Assembly: GCA_019745275.1 (NCBI GenBank) | Contig: JAIETJ010000012.1 | Span: 30,393-94,392 of the forward strand | Direction of reading: 5' to 3' | Origin: Pseudomonadaceae bacterium | GTDB taxonomy: Bacteria > Pseudomonadota > Gammaproteobacteria > Pseudomonadales > Pseudomonadaceae | Length of the DNA: 64,000 nt | In this document: piece after piece, positions 8,935 through 17,073 of the stretch | Position numbering within the stretch: position 1 is the stretch's first letter | Layout: the number at the start of each line of letters is the position of its first letter | Notes under the pieces: model-generated | What the model saw: the letters and a program-made list of their open reading frames with translations, nothing else | What the model was told of the DNA's origin: nothing | Database searches by the model: none | Position numbers and translations under genes: made by a program

Positions 8935-9309
8935 ATGATAGTTAAATCAGTAAGTTTGTTAGTCCTGTTCGGTTTCTTTGCAGTTGGCGTGCAAGCGCAA
9001 CCGGTTATGCAGCCGGCCGCCCAAGGCGGCATCCTCACCGACTCGGCGGGCATCACTCTGTACACATACGATTCAGACCAGCCCGGCAAAAGTATTTGCC
9101 AAGGCTCCTGTCTGCAAGCTTGGCCTGCTTACGCCGCTGAGCCGGCGGCCGGCGAGGTCCTGGCCAGCGAGGCCAGCCGTTTAAAAAATGGTGGCGCGCA
9201 GCAGTGGGCCTGGAACGGCAAGCCTTTGTACTATTTTATCGGCGATAACAAACCGGGGGATCGTATCGGTGATGGCAGTGCTGATGTTTGGCATATTGTT
9301 AAGCCGTAA
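8935..9309 (+). CDS. Secreted COG4315-type protein with Yx(F/W/Y)xxD motif
   Basis: This 124-aa protein begins with a signal peptide, MIVKSVSLLVLFGFFAVGVQA, followed by a single domain of the secreted-repeat type. GGILTDSAGITLYTYDSDQPGKSICQGSCLQAWP carries the Y-x-aromatic-xxD motif and a CxxxC pair. The second part, WAWNGKPLYYFIGDNKPGDRIGDGSADVWHIVKP, is the other half of the repeat. ATG 8935 is preferred over the upstream GTG 8932 because AGGAAGG at 8924-8930 sits well for it. The family is periplasmic or exported and functionally uncharacterised. It stands alone behind a relatively AT-rich 230-base leader and ends at a strong hairpin. Confidence 0.83.
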   Translation: MIVKSVSLLVLFGFFAVGVQAQPVMQPAAQGGILTDSAGITLYTYDSDQPGKSICQGSCLQAWPAYAAEPAAGEVLASEASRLKNGGAQQWAWNGKPLYYFIGDNKPGDRIGDGSADVWHIVKP

Positions 9310-9343
9310 GCGCCATCAATTGACTAAGTAACAACCAGTAGAA

Positions 9344-9375
9344 ATGCCAACGCCCCAGTTATGGGGCGTTGGCAT
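9344..9375. terminator. Bidirectional hairpin between convergent genes
   Basis: ATGCCAACGCCCCA at 9344-9357 pairs perfectly with TGGGGCGTTGGCAT at 9362-9375 around a GTTA loop, giving a 14-bp stem. It lies between the convergent COG4315 gene and ppnP. The flanking U tracts are weak, so terminator function rests on stem strength and position. Confidence 0.7.
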
Positions 9376-9433
9376 GTGTGCAGCGGGTCTTTCAAGCGCT
9401 CAGGCGTAGGCTGAGCGCTAGTTGGCGCTTACC

Positions 9434-9715
9434 TTAGCGGTATTCGCACAGGTAGGCGGTGTCTTCGCTGACTTTTAGCTGAAACTTGCTGTTGGCCGGA
9501 ACGGTGAACTGGCTGCCGCTGGTGAAGGCTTCCCAACTGTCGCTGCCCGGCAATTTAACCGTAAGTGCGCCGGCGACTACGTGCATGATTTCCAGTTGGC
9601 TGGTGCCAAACTCGTATTCGCCAGCAGCCATAACGCCTATGGTGGCGGGGCCGGCGGTCATGCCGAAAGCAATGGATTTGACGCTGCCGTCGAAGTATTC
9701 GTTAACTTTAAACAT
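9434..9715 (-). CDS. ppnP: Pyrimidine/purine nucleoside phosphorylase PpnP
   Basis: This 93-aa cupin-fold enzyme (YaiE/DUF1255 family) phosphorolyses a broad range of nucleosides to free base and ribose-1-phosphate in the cytoplasm. The whole sequence matches the family: [40 protein letters not shown], and the C-terminal [16 protein letters not shown]. Its length is essentially the family length, so the start at 9715 is secure. It is a single gene on the minus strand, sharing a hairpin with the convergent upstream gene and divergent from the dehydrogenase at 9941. Confidence 0.94.
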   Translation of the reverse strand: MFKVNEYFDGSVKSIAFGMTAGPATIGVMAAGEYEFGTSQLEIMHVVAGALTVKLPGSDSWEAFTSGSQFTVPANSKFQLKVSEDTAYLCEYR

Positions 9716-9940
9716 GGCGGTATTCTCGTAAGGGTTAACAGCGGAAGGGTTAAAAAGGGGCGCTCAGTATGCCCAAGCCGATTGTGTGCGTCATCCGCTT
9801 TGCATGGCCGAAGGCGCTCGGTTACACAATTAAAAGGCTGGTGTGAGGGCGTGCCGACGTGGCAGCTTAGCCTGGCGCTGCCTCGGCACGCCGTTGCTGG
9901 GGCTGCTAGGCTCAGTGATGAACTTATTGGGAGCGAGCAA

Positions 9941-10813
9941 ATGGCTAAAGTGTGCTTTATCGGCCTAGGTGTTATGGGTTTTCCAATGGCCGGTCATTTG
10001 GCTTCGGAGGGGCATGAGGTGTGCGTGTACAACCGCACTCAGGCCAAAGCTGAAAGCTGGGTCGAACGTTTCGCCGGTGAATTTGCCGCAACGGCGCGAG
10101 AGGCCGCGGCGGGCGCTGAATTTGTATTCAGTTGCGTCGGTAATGACGAGGATTTACGCAGCGTGTTACTAGGTCCGGACGGGGCGATGGCGGGCATGGC
10201 CGCAGGCAGCGTGCTGATCGATCACACTACGGCATCGGCGACTGTGGCTCGAGAGTTGGCGTTGCTCGCCGCCGAGCGGGAGTTGGGTTTTCTCGACGCG
10301 CCGGTGTCGGGCGGGCAGGCAGGCGCGGAGAGTGGCATGTTGTCGATCATGGTTGGCGGCGAACCTGAGATTTATCAGCGCGCCCTGCCGGTGCTCGAGT
10401 GTTACGCCAAGATGGTTAGCCTGATGGGCTCCGTTGGAAGCGGGCAATTGACCAAGATGGTTAATCAGATCTGTGTAGGCGGGCTGCTGCAAGGCTTGTC
10501 TGAGGCGCTGCACTTTGCTCAGTGCGCAGGTTTGGATGCGCATGCGGCGATGCAGGTTATCCGCCATGGCGCTGCGCAGTCATGGCAGCTGGAGCATCGC
10601 CACGCCAGCATGCTGGCAGGCGAGTACAAACATGGCTTTGCGGTGGACTGGATGCGCAAAGACTTGGCAATTTTACTTGATGAGGCGCGCAATAACGGCG
10701 CGCAACTGCCGGTTACCGCCCTGGTCGATCAGTTTTATGCCGATGTGCAAAACATGGGTGGTGGGCGCTGGGATACTTCCAGCTTACTGGCGCGCTTAAC
10801 TGAGACGAAGTAA
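9941..10813 (+). CDS. 3-hydroxyisobutyrate dehydrogenase-family oxidoreductase
   Basis: This 290-aa NAD(P)-dependent beta-hydroxyacid dehydrogenase acts in the cytoplasm. It opens with MAKVCFIGLGVMGFPMAGHL (dinucleotide fold), continues with LDAPVSGGQAGAESGMLSIMVGG (substrate-binding signature), and has GSGQLTKMVNQ with the catalytic lysine. The C-terminal helical domain includes FAVDWMRKDLAILLDEA. ATG 9941 with GGAG about 7 bases upstream is the true start. The ORF track's start at 9581 runs through ppnP in another frame. The substrate could be 3-hydroxyisobutyrate, tartronate semialdehyde or a succinic semialdehyde-type compound; the context does not decide. From memory it matches PA1576, upstream of gltA in P. 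aeruginosa. Confidence 0.88.
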   Translation: MAKVCFIGLGVMGFPMAGHLASEGHEVCVYNRTQAKAESWVERFAGEFAATAREAAAGAEFVFSCVGNDEDLRSVLLGPDGAMAGMAAGSVLIDHTTASATVARELALLAAERELGFLDAPVSGGQAGAESGMLSIMVGGEPEIYQRALPVLECYAKMVSLMGSVGSGQLTKMVNQICVGGLLQGLSEALHFAQCAGLDAHAAMQVIRHGAAQSWQLEHRHASMLAGEYKHGFAVDWMRKDLAILLDEARNNGAQLPVTALVDQFYADVQNMGGGRWDTSSLLARLTETK

Positions 10814-10975
10814 ATGTTGCGGATGTTGCTTCGCCGCATGCTCAGCTACTCGACACGCTAAAGACTTTCCGGCAGTAAGTGCGCGTGAGTAAGTAAGCGG
10901 GGGCGTCGGTGATTTCACCGATAGCGCTAGCTTGCAGGTAAAATCAGTTATCGATGATTTTAACGGCGCTTAATT

Positions 10976-11245
10976 ATGCAATGTCGTCCAGGTTGTGGTG
11001 CTTGCTGCATAGCACCGTCCATTAGTTCGATGATCCCCGGCATGCCCAATGGCAAACTGGCCGGGGAGCGCTGCGTGCAATTGGATGCGGCCAATCGCTG
11101 TCTGATTTTTGGCCTGCCCGAGCGGCCAGCGGTGTGCTTGGCCTTTAGCGCTGATCCTTACATCTGTGGCGAGACAAACCAGCAAGCGTTACAGCAGTTG
11201 CACTGGCTTGAGCAGGCGACGTTGCAGTGCGTGAATATTTCTTAG
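10976..11245 (+). CDS. YkgJ-family cysteine cluster protein
   Basis: This 89-aa protein begins MQCRPGCGACCIAPSISS, the CxxxCGxCC cluster of the YkgJ (UPF0153) family, which is thought to bind zinc or iron. Further cysteines occur in GERCVQLDAANRCLIFGLPERPAVC and near the C-terminus. It is predicted to be cytoplasmic. No strong Shine-Dalgarno is visible before ATG 10976, but the cysteine motif begins right there, so the start is likely correct. The START-domain gene follows 45 bases downstream. The function is unknown. Confidence 0.87.
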   Translation: MQCRPGCGACCIAPSISSMIPGMPNGKLAGERCVQLDAANRCLIFGLPERPAVCLAFSADPYICGETNQQALQQLHWLEQATLQCVNIS

Positions 11246-11290
11246 CCCTTGAGGATTGGCCAGGGCGGTTTAGCTAAATAGGAGTGCTGC

Positions 11291-11896
11291 ATGAACAAGC
11301 TGCAACTAAGCCTAGCGCTGTGTGGGTTCAGTGTCTTAAGTGTCAATGCGCAGGCGGAAAACTGGCAGTTGGCCAAAGATGAAGCGGGCATCAAGGTGTA
11401 CTTGAGTGATATCCCAGGCTCGCAGTACAAGGCTTATCGGGCGGTTACTACGGTTAATGCCGATATAAAGCATTTGTTGGCGTTGCAGGCGGATGTAAAA
11501 GGCTCCTGTAAGTGGATATTTGAGTGCCAAGAGCAGTCTGTGCTCAAGACCGACGATGGGCAAAGCTGGCTTTATGCGCGGTTCTCTGCGCCTTGGCCCG
11601 TTACCGCGCGTGATTCGGTATTACACGTCACCACTAGTACCGCAGCCGACGGTACGGTGACTCGTTTGCTGCAGGCGCTGCCCGACTTCGTGCCTAAAGA
11701 ACAAGATTTTGTTCGGGTCAGTCGAGTCGATGGTTTTTGGACGTTGCAGCCTAAGCCGGCTGGCAGCGTTGAGGTGGTCTATCAGGCCCATATGGAACCG
11801 GGTGGCAGCGTGCCTTCGTGGTTGGCGAACAGTTTTGTTATCGATGCACCGTTCAATACACTGCAAGCTTTTCGTCAGGCGGCGGAAAAGCACTAA
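11291..11896 (+). CDS. Exported START/SRPBCC-domain lipid-binding-like protein
   Basis: This 201-aa protein has a signal peptide (MNKLQLSLALCGFSVLSVNAQA) followed by a START-type helix-grip domain: ENWQLAKDEAGIKVYLSDIPGSQYKAYRAVTTV, then the WPVTARDSVLH and WTLQPKPAGSVEVVYQAHMEPGGSVPSWLANSFVIDAPF segments typical of bacterial START proteins. It is probably periplasmic and may bind a hydrophobic ligand. AGGAG at 11279-11283 supports ATG 11291. It converges on gltA and shares a strong terminator with it. The ligand is unknown. From memory it corresponds to PA1579. Confidence 0.85.
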   Translation: MNKLQLSLALCGFSVLSVNAQAENWQLAKDEAGIKVYLSDIPGSQYKAYRAVTTVNADIKHLLALQADVKGSCKWIFECQEQSVLKTDDGQSWLYARFSAPWPVTARDSVLHVTTSTAADGTVTRLLQALPDFVPKEQDFVRVSRVDGFWTLQPKPAGSVEVVYQAHMEPGGSVPSWLANSFVIDAPFNTLQAFRQAAEKH

Positions 11897-11905
11897 TATT
11901 AAGCC

Positions 11906-11940
11906 AATAAAAAAGGCTGCCAGTGGCAGCCTTTTTTATT
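11906..11940. terminator. Bidirectional intrinsic terminator (START gene / gltA)
   Basis: GGCTGCC pairs with GGCAGCC around an AGT loop. The stem is flanked by A6 on the left and T6 on the right, so it reads as a GC stem plus U tract on both strands. It sits between convergent stop codons. Confidence 0.92.
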
Positions 11941-11951
11941 GCTCGCAACCC

Positions 11952-13241
11952 TTAGGTGCGGTCTTTCAGTGCCGACATGTCGCGTTGTGGATAGCCGGTG
12001 TAAAGCTGGCGTGGACGGCCAATTTTATATGGGCTAGAGAGCATTTCTTTCCAGTGCGAGATCCAGCCAACGGTGCGTGACATAGCGAAGATCACGGTGA
12101 ACATGCTGGTTGGAATGCCGATGGCTTTGAGGATGATGCCCGAGTAGAAGTCGACGTTCGGGTACAGGTTGCGTTCGATAAAGTACGGGTCGGTCAGAGC
12201 GATTTCTTCGAGGCGCATGGCTAGAGCCAATTGCGGGTCGTTAGTAATGCCCAGTTCGCGCAGTACTTCGTCGCAGGTCTGCTTCATCACGGTGGCACGC
12301 GGATCGCGGTTTTTGTAAACGCGGTGACCAAAGCCCATCAATTTGAACGGATCATTCTTGTCTTTGGCTTTGGCGATGAAGGTGTCGATGTTTGAAACAT
12401 CGCCAATTTCATCCAGCATGCTCAGCACGGCTTCGTTGGCTCCGCCGTGAGCAGGACCCCAGAGTGCGGCAATACCTGCGGCAATACAGGCGAACGGATT
12501 GGCGCCTGAAGAGCCAGCCAGACGTACTGTGGAAGTCGAAGCATTCTGTTCGTGGTCGGCGTGCAGGATAAAGATTTTATCCATGGCCTTGGCCAGTACC
12601 GGGCTGATCGGTTTGATCTCGCACGGGGTGTTGAACATCATGTGTAAAAAGTTTTCTGCGTAAGTAAGATCATTACGCGGATACATCATTGGCTGGCCCA
12701 TGGAATATTTGTAAACCATGGCGGCAATGGTTGGCATCTTGGCGATCAGACGGATTGCGGATATTTCCCGGTGTTGTGCGTTATTGATATCCAGTGAGTC
12801 GTGATAGAACGCCGAAAGTGCGCCTACAACGCCACACATGATCGCCATTGGGTGGGCGTCGCGTCGGAAGCCGTTGAAGAATGACTTCAACTGTTCGTGC
12901 ACCATGGTGTGGTTCTTAACGGTGTTAACAAACTTTTCTTTTTGCGCAGCGTTGGGCAATTCGCCATTCAGCAGCAGGTAACAAGTTTCCAAATAATCTG
13001 ACTGTTCAGCCAATTGCTCGATTGGATAACCGCGGTGCAACAGAATGCCAAGATCCCCATCAATATAGGTAATCTTAGATTCGCATGAGGCGGTCGACAT
13101 AAAGCCAGGATCGAAGGTAAAGCGGCCCGTGGCGGTGAGCCCGCGCACATCAATTACATCGGGACCAACGGTGCCGGTTAAAACGGGCAGTTCGACGGGG
13201 GCGTTGCCCTCGATGATCAACTGCGCTTTTTTATCAGCCAT
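11952..13241 (-). CDS. gltA: Citrate synthase (type II, hexameric)
   Basis: Citrate synthase condenses oxaloacetate and acetyl-CoA, the first step of the TCA cycle, in the cytoplasm. The 429-aa length and sequence fit the Gram-negative, NADH-sensitive type: a beta-rich N-terminal domain ([16 protein letters not shown]), [14 protein letters not shown] with a catalytic histidine, [15 protein letters not shown], and [19 protein letters not shown] start at ATG 13241 (MADKKAQ), which has AGGAGG just upstream; the 11 extra residues in the track lie upstream of this ribosome-binding site. It is divergent from sdhCDAB and read from the promoter at 13300-13327. Confidence 0.97.
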   Translation of the reverse strand: MADKKAQLIIEGNAPVELPVLTGTVGPDVIDVRGLTATGRFTFDPGFMSTASCESKITYIDGDLGILLHRGYPIEQLAEQSDYLETCYLLLNGELPNAAQKEKFVNTVKNHTMVHEQLKSFFNGFRRDAHPMAIMCGVVGALSAFYHDSLDINNAQHREISAIRLIAKMPTIAAMVYKYSMGQPMMYPRNDLTYAENFLHMMFNTPCEIKPISPVLAKAMDKIFILHADHEQNASTSTVRLAGSSGANPFACIAAGIAALWGPAHGGANEAVLSMLDEIGDVSNIDTFIAKAKDKNDPFKLMGFGHRVYKNRDPRATVMKQTCDEVLRELGITNDPQLALAMRLEEIALTDPYFIERNLYPNVDFYSGIILKAIGIPTSMFTVIFAMSRTVGWISHWKEMLSSPYKIGRPRQLYTGYPQRDMSALKDRT

Positions 13242-13299
13242 GTGTGGCCTCCTAATTATGCTTAATATCATCAACTACCCCCCACGAAGGGCGTGCACC

Positions 13300-13327
13300 A
13301 CTATAGTGGCATAAATTCTAAAGTCAA
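13300..13327 (-). promoter_or_regulatory. Sigma70-type promoter for gltA
   Basis: On the minus strand, TTGACT (13327-13322) and TATAGT (13305-13300) are separated by 16 bases. The -10 box is embedded in a perfect 12-bp palindrome CCACTATAGTGG (13298-13309), which could also be a protein-binding site. It lies about 60 bases upstream of the gltA start. Confidence 0.7.
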
Positions 13328-13439
13328 TTTGCTCGAGCCTTGCTGGCAGGGCTTTGCAGCTAGGTTTGTTGTCTTTATTGGCGCCATTTACGGCATTTGC
13401 TCAATTAGCGCAATGCGCCTTTTGCAGTGGGCGTTTGCG

Positions 13440-13468
13440 TTGTCATTGCAATCTTGACTGTTTATACT
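13440..13468 (+). promoter_or_regulatory. Sigma70-type promoter for the sdh-suc operon
   Basis: TTGTCA (13440-13445) and TATACT (13463-13468) are separated by exactly 17 bases. The predicted start leaves a leader of about 125 bases before sdhC. ACCACCAGGG and CCCTGGGTGGT in that leader can pair with one bulge, which suggests a structured 5' UTR. Confidence 0.7.
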
Positions 13469-13601
13469 GCTGGTCCGACCACCAGGGGCTTTAGCGCCTG
13501 TATTCTGGATGTCGGCACTCCCTGGGTGGTGGGTAACTGACCTGCACACTTCCCGACAACTTTGCCCTGATTGTTAGGGGCTCTCAGTGTGAATATAAGC
13601 C

Positions 13602-13976
13602 GTGAAAAGCCAACGACCTGTAAATTTAGACCTTAGGACGATTAAGCTCCCCATCACTGCTTACACGTCTATCCTTCACCGCGCCTCTGGCATCATCCTG
13701 TTTGTTGGTCTTGCGATAATGCTTTATGCACTCGACAAGTCACTGGCATCAGAGGAAGGCTTCGCGCAGGTGAAAGCGTGTATGACCAGTCCAATCGCTA
13801 AGCTTGTGATTTGGGGCCTGCTCTCCGCTCTGCTTTACCACTTGGTGGCTGGTGTGCGCCATTTGGTAATGGACATGGGTGTCGGTGAAACGCTGGAAGG
13901 CGGCAAGCTGGGCTCGCAAATCGTTCTCGCCGTTTCTGCGGTGATCATCGTGCTGGTAGGTGTGTGGATATGGTAA
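13602..13976 (+). CDS. sdhC: Succinate dehydrogenase cytochrome b556 subunit SdhC
   Basis: This 124-aa membrane anchor subunit of complex II helps bind heme b and ubiquinone. It starts KSQRPVNLDLRTIKLPITAYTSILHRASGIILF, with the conserved SILHRxSG quinone-site motif. Two more membrane segments follow; the second contains LLYHLVAGVRHLVMD, with the heme-ligand histidine region. The start is GTG 13602. No convincing Shine-Dalgarno precedes it, but the conserved N-terminus begins here and no better in-frame start exists. It is the first gene of sdhCDAB-sucAB-lpd-sucCD and overlaps sdhD by 7 bases. Confidence 0.93.
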   Translation: MKSQRPVNLDLRTIKLPITAYTSILHRASGIILFVGLAIMLYALDKSLASEEGFAQVKACMTSPIAKLVIWGLLSALLYHLVAGVRHLVMDMGVGETLEGGKLGSQIVLAVSAVIIVLVGVWIW

Positions 13977-14338
13977 CTAACGTCACGAATTTCTCACGCT
14001 CCGGTCTTTATGATTGGATGGCTCAGCGAGTTTCGGCAGTTGCCTTGGCAGCTTATTTCCTGTTCTTGATTGGCTTTATGTTGGCTAATCCAGGTTTGAG
14101 CTATGCCGACTGGCATGGGCTGTTCTCCTCCACCTGTATGCGTATTTTCAGTCTGCTGGCTCTAGTGGCGCTTGGCGTTCACGCATGGGTTGGCATGTGG
14201 ACAATTTCCACCGACTACCTAACGCCGATGGCGCTGGGTAAGTGGGCGACTGTTGTGCGGTTTCTCTTTCAAGGAACGTGTGGCGTTGCCATGTTTACGT
14301 TCTTTGTTTGGGGTGTGCAGATTCTTTGGGGTATCTGA
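13970..14338 (+). CDS. sdhD: Succinate dehydrogenase hydrophobic membrane anchor SdhD
   Basis: This 122-aa second anchor subunit of succinate dehydrogenase has three transmembrane helices. The opening MVTNVTNFSRSGLYDWMAQRVSAVALAAYFLF is the conserved SdhD start, and HAWVGMWTISTDYL carries the conserved motif near the heme/quinone site. I use ATG 13970, two codons after the track's GTG 13964. The ATG overlaps the sdhC stop (ATGGTAA), which implies translational coupling of the two anchor subunits. sdhA begins 3 bases after its stop. Confidence 0.94.
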   Translation: MVTNVTNFSRSGLYDWMAQRVSAVALAAYFLFLIGFMLANPGLSYADWHGLFSSTCMRIFSLLALVALGVHAWVGMWTISTDYLTPMALGKWATVVRFLFQGTCGVAMFTFFVWGVQILWGI

Positions 14339-14341
14339 TTC

Positions 14342-16111
14342 ATGGCTAATTTAAGTACGCTTTCATTCGACGCCATCATCATTGGTGGTGGCGGTGCCGG
14401 CATGCGTGCCGCGCTGCAACTGGCTCAAGGCGGCCACAAGACCGCTGTGATCACCAAGGTCTTTCCAACGCGCTCGCACACCGTATCTGCTCAAGGTGGC
14501 ATCACCTGCGCAATCGCTTCCGCCGACCCGCAAGACGATTGGCGCTGGCACATGTACGACACCGTTAAAGGCTCTGATTATATCGGCGACCAAGACGCCA
14601 TCGAATACATGTGTTCGGTAGGGCCAGAAGCAGTGTTCGAACTTGAACACATGGGTCTGCCTTTCTCACGTACCGAGCAGGGTCGTATTTATCAGCGCCC
14701 CTTCGGTGGTCAATCAAAGGGCCCGGATAACCCGACTCAAGCAGCCCGTACCTGCGCAGCCGCTGACCGTACTGGTCATGCGCTTCTGCACACGCTGTAT
14801 CAGGCCAACCTGAAGGCCAACACGGTTTTCTTGAACGAATGGTACGCAGTTGACTTGGTAAAAAACCAAGACGGTGCTTTCGTTGGTGTTATTGCGATTT
14901 GCATTGAAACCGGTGAGACCTCATTCATTCGCGCCAAGGCCACCGTTCTGGCTACCGGTGGTGCGGGTCGCATCTACTCATCTACCACCAATGCCCTGAT
15001 TAATACCGGCGACGGTGTCGGCATGGCGCTGCGTGCTGGCGTGCCGGTGCAAGACATCGAAATGTGGCAGTTCCATCCAACCGGTATTGCTGGTGCGGGC
15101 GTACTGGTCACTGAAGGTTGCCGCGGTGAAGGCGGTTATCTGATTAATAAGCACGGCGAACGTTTTATGGAACGCTATGCCCCGAACGCCAAAGACTTGG
15201 CCGGTCGCGACGTTGTGGCTCGTTCCATGGTTAAAGAAATCATTGCCGGTAACGGTTGTGGTCCTGATGGCGATCACGTGTTGCTCAAACTTGATCACCT
15301 CGGTGAAGAAGCACTGCATCGTTTACTGCCAGGTATTTGCGAGTTGTCGAAGACCTTCGCGCACGTCGATCCAGTTAAAGCACCAGTGCCAGTAGTGCCT
15401 ACTTGCCACTACATGATGGGCGGTGTGCCGACCAATATTCATGGTCAGGCCATCACTCAGGTCGACGGCGAAGACAAAATTATTGACGGCCTCTTTGCTG
15501 TGGGTGAAGTGGCTTGCGTATCGGTGCACGGCGCTAACCGTTTGGGCGGCAATTCCTTGCTCGACTTGGTGGTGTTTGGTCGCGCTACTGGTCTGCACTT
15601 GGAAAAATCCTTGCGCGAAGGTGTTGATCACCTAGCTGCCAGTCAAACCGATATCGACGCTGCCATGGCGCGTTTGAATGGTCTGAATACCCGTACTACC
15701 GGCGAAGACGTAGCAACTTTGCGTAAAGAACTGCAAAGCTGCATGCAGAACTACTTCGGCGTTTTCCGTACTGGCGAATACATGCAAAAGGGTATCGCTC
15801 AGTTGGCCGACCTTCGTGTGCGTATTGCTAACGTGAAAATCAACGATAAGAGCCAGGCGTTTAACACCGCACGGATCGAAGCGTTGGAATTGCAGAATCT
15901 GCTGGAAGTAGCTGAAGCGACGGCCATTGCTGCTGAAGAGCGTAAAGAATCGCGCGGTGCTCACGCCCGTGAAGACTTCGAAGATCGTGATGATGTGAAC
16001 TGGCTTTGCCACTCACTGTACTTCCCGGGCGATAAACGTGTCAGCAAGCGCGCAGTTAACTTCGCGCCGAAGATCGTGCCAGCATTTGAACCGAAGATTC
16101 GGACTTATTAA
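14342..16111 (+). CDS. sdhA: Succinate dehydrogenase flavoprotein subunit SdhA
   Basis: SdhA carries covalent FAD and oxidises succinate to fumarate on the cytoplasmic face of the inner membrane. The 589-aa length is standard. Visible features are the FAD dinucleotide motif [19 protein letters not shown] near residue 10, the FAD-attachment histidine in [10 protein letters not shown] (about residue 46), the catalytic region [21 protein letters not shown], and [32 protein letters not shown] near residue 400 is also conserved. It lies between sdhD and sdhB with minimal spacing. Confidence 0.98.
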   Translation: MANLSTLSFDAIIIGGGGAGMRAALQLAQGGHKTAVITKVFPTRSHTVSAQGGITCAIASADPQDDWRWHMYDTVKGSDYIGDQDAIEYMCSVGPEAVFELEHMGLPFSRTEQGRIYQRPFGGQSKGPDNPTQAARTCAAADRTGHALLHTLYQANLKANTVFLNEWYAVDLVKNQDGAFVGVIAICIETGETSFIRAKATVLATGGAGRIYSSTTNALINTGDGVGMALRAGVPVQDIEMWQFHPTGIAGAGVLVTEGCRGEGGYLINKHGERFMERYAPNAKDLAGRDVVARSMVKEIIAGNGCGPDGDHVLLKLDHLGEEALHRLLPGICELSKTFAHVDPVKAPVPVVPTCHYMMGGVPTNIHGQAITQVDGEDKIIDGLFAVGEVACVSVHGANRLGGNSLLDLVVFGRATGLHLEKSLREGVDHLAASQTDIDAAMARLNGLNTRTTGEDVATLRKELQSCMQNYFGVFRTGEYMQKGIAQLADLRVRIANVKINDKSQAFNTARIEALELQNLLEVAEATAIAAEERKESRGAHAREDFEDRDDVNWLCHSLYFPGDKRVSKRAVNFAPKIVPAFEPKIRTY

Positions 16112-16122
16112 GGGTGGTAGCT

Positions 16123-16827
16123 ATGTTGTTAGTTAGTGTTTATCGCTACAACCCGGACCAAGATGCCGCACCCTTCATGCAGGATTTTCAAGTCGATACC
16201 GGTGGTAAAGACTTGATGGTGCTGGATGTGTTGGCACTGGTTAAGGAACAAGACGAAAGCATGTCCTATCGCCGTTCTTGTCGTGAAGGAGTTTGCGGCT
16301 CCGATGGCATGAATATGAACGGCAAAAACGGCTTGGCTTGCGTCACGCCATTGTCCGACGTGGTTAAAGGCAACAAGCTGGTAGTGCGTCCGCTGCCTGG
16401 CTTGCCAGTTATTCGTGACCTAGCCGTCGACATGAGCATCTTCTACAAGCAGTACGAAAAAGTTCAGCCGTACTTGCAGAATGACACTCCGGCTCCTGGC
16501 ATTGAGCGTCTGCAATCACCGGCTGAGCGGGAAAAGATCGACGGGTTGTACGAGTGCATTCTGTGCGCGTGCTGCTCAACTTCTTGCCCGTCGTTCTGGT
16601 GGAACCCAGATAAATTCCTGGGCCCAGCTGCGTTACTGCAGGCGTATCGCTTTTTGGCCGATAGCCGGGACACTAAAACTGAAGAGCGTCTAGCTGCTTT
16701 GGACGACCCGTTCAGTGTGTTCCGCTGCCGCGGCATCATGAACTGCGTAAGCGTTTGCCCTAAAGGTCTTAACCCGACCAAGGCAATCGGCCACATCCGC
16801 AACATGTTGCTGCAATCGGCTACCTGA
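16123..16827 (+). CDS. sdhB: Succinate dehydrogenase iron-sulfur subunit SdhB
   Basis: SdhB passes electrons from FAD to ubiquinone through three iron-sulfur clusters. The 234-aa protein has the plant-type [2Fe-2S] ligands in SCREGVCGSDGMNMNG, and then the ferredoxin-type sets in CILCACCSTSCP and CRGIMNCVSVCPKG that hold the [4Fe-4S] and [3Fe-4S] clusters. I start at ATG 16123 (MLLVSVYRYNPDQ); the track's GTG 16114 lies within the AAGGGTGG ribosome-binding site. It is the last sdh gene, and sucA follows after about 245 bases. Confidence 0.97.
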   Translation: MLLVSVYRYNPDQDAAPFMQDFQVDTGGKDLMVLDVLALVKEQDESMSYRRSCREGVCGSDGMNMNGKNGLACVTPLSDVVKGNKLVVRPLPGLPVIRDLAVDMSIFYKQYEKVQPYLQNDTPAPGIERLQSPAEREKIDGLYECILCACCSTSCPSFWWNPDKFLGPAALLQAYRFLADSRDTKTEERLAALDDPFSVFRCRGIMNCVSVCPKGLNPTKAIGHIRNMLLQSAT

Positions 16828-17073
16828 TTTTTTGCTTTAACCGTTACACACTGCGGATCTGCAGTTACTTGCAGGCCGCAGTTTAAATAGAGTGCAGCTC
16901 ACAAAGCAGCGCTTTTATATGTCGACTATATGACGACCAGCAGGGGCATCCGGGCTGGTACCCGGGCTATCTGCAGGATCCGTGGTGGCACTACTTAGTC
17001 GCTACTTTGGGCTGAGTGTGTGCTTTGCTGCGTATCTACGCCGATGGTGTCCCCTTATCGAGGGTGACCGAGC

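Noticed and set aside
8730-8945. 71-aa ORF upstream of the COG4315 protein
   Set aside because: It overlaps the true start and Shine-Dalgarno of the next gene, lacks its own ribosome-binding site and has no family resemblance.
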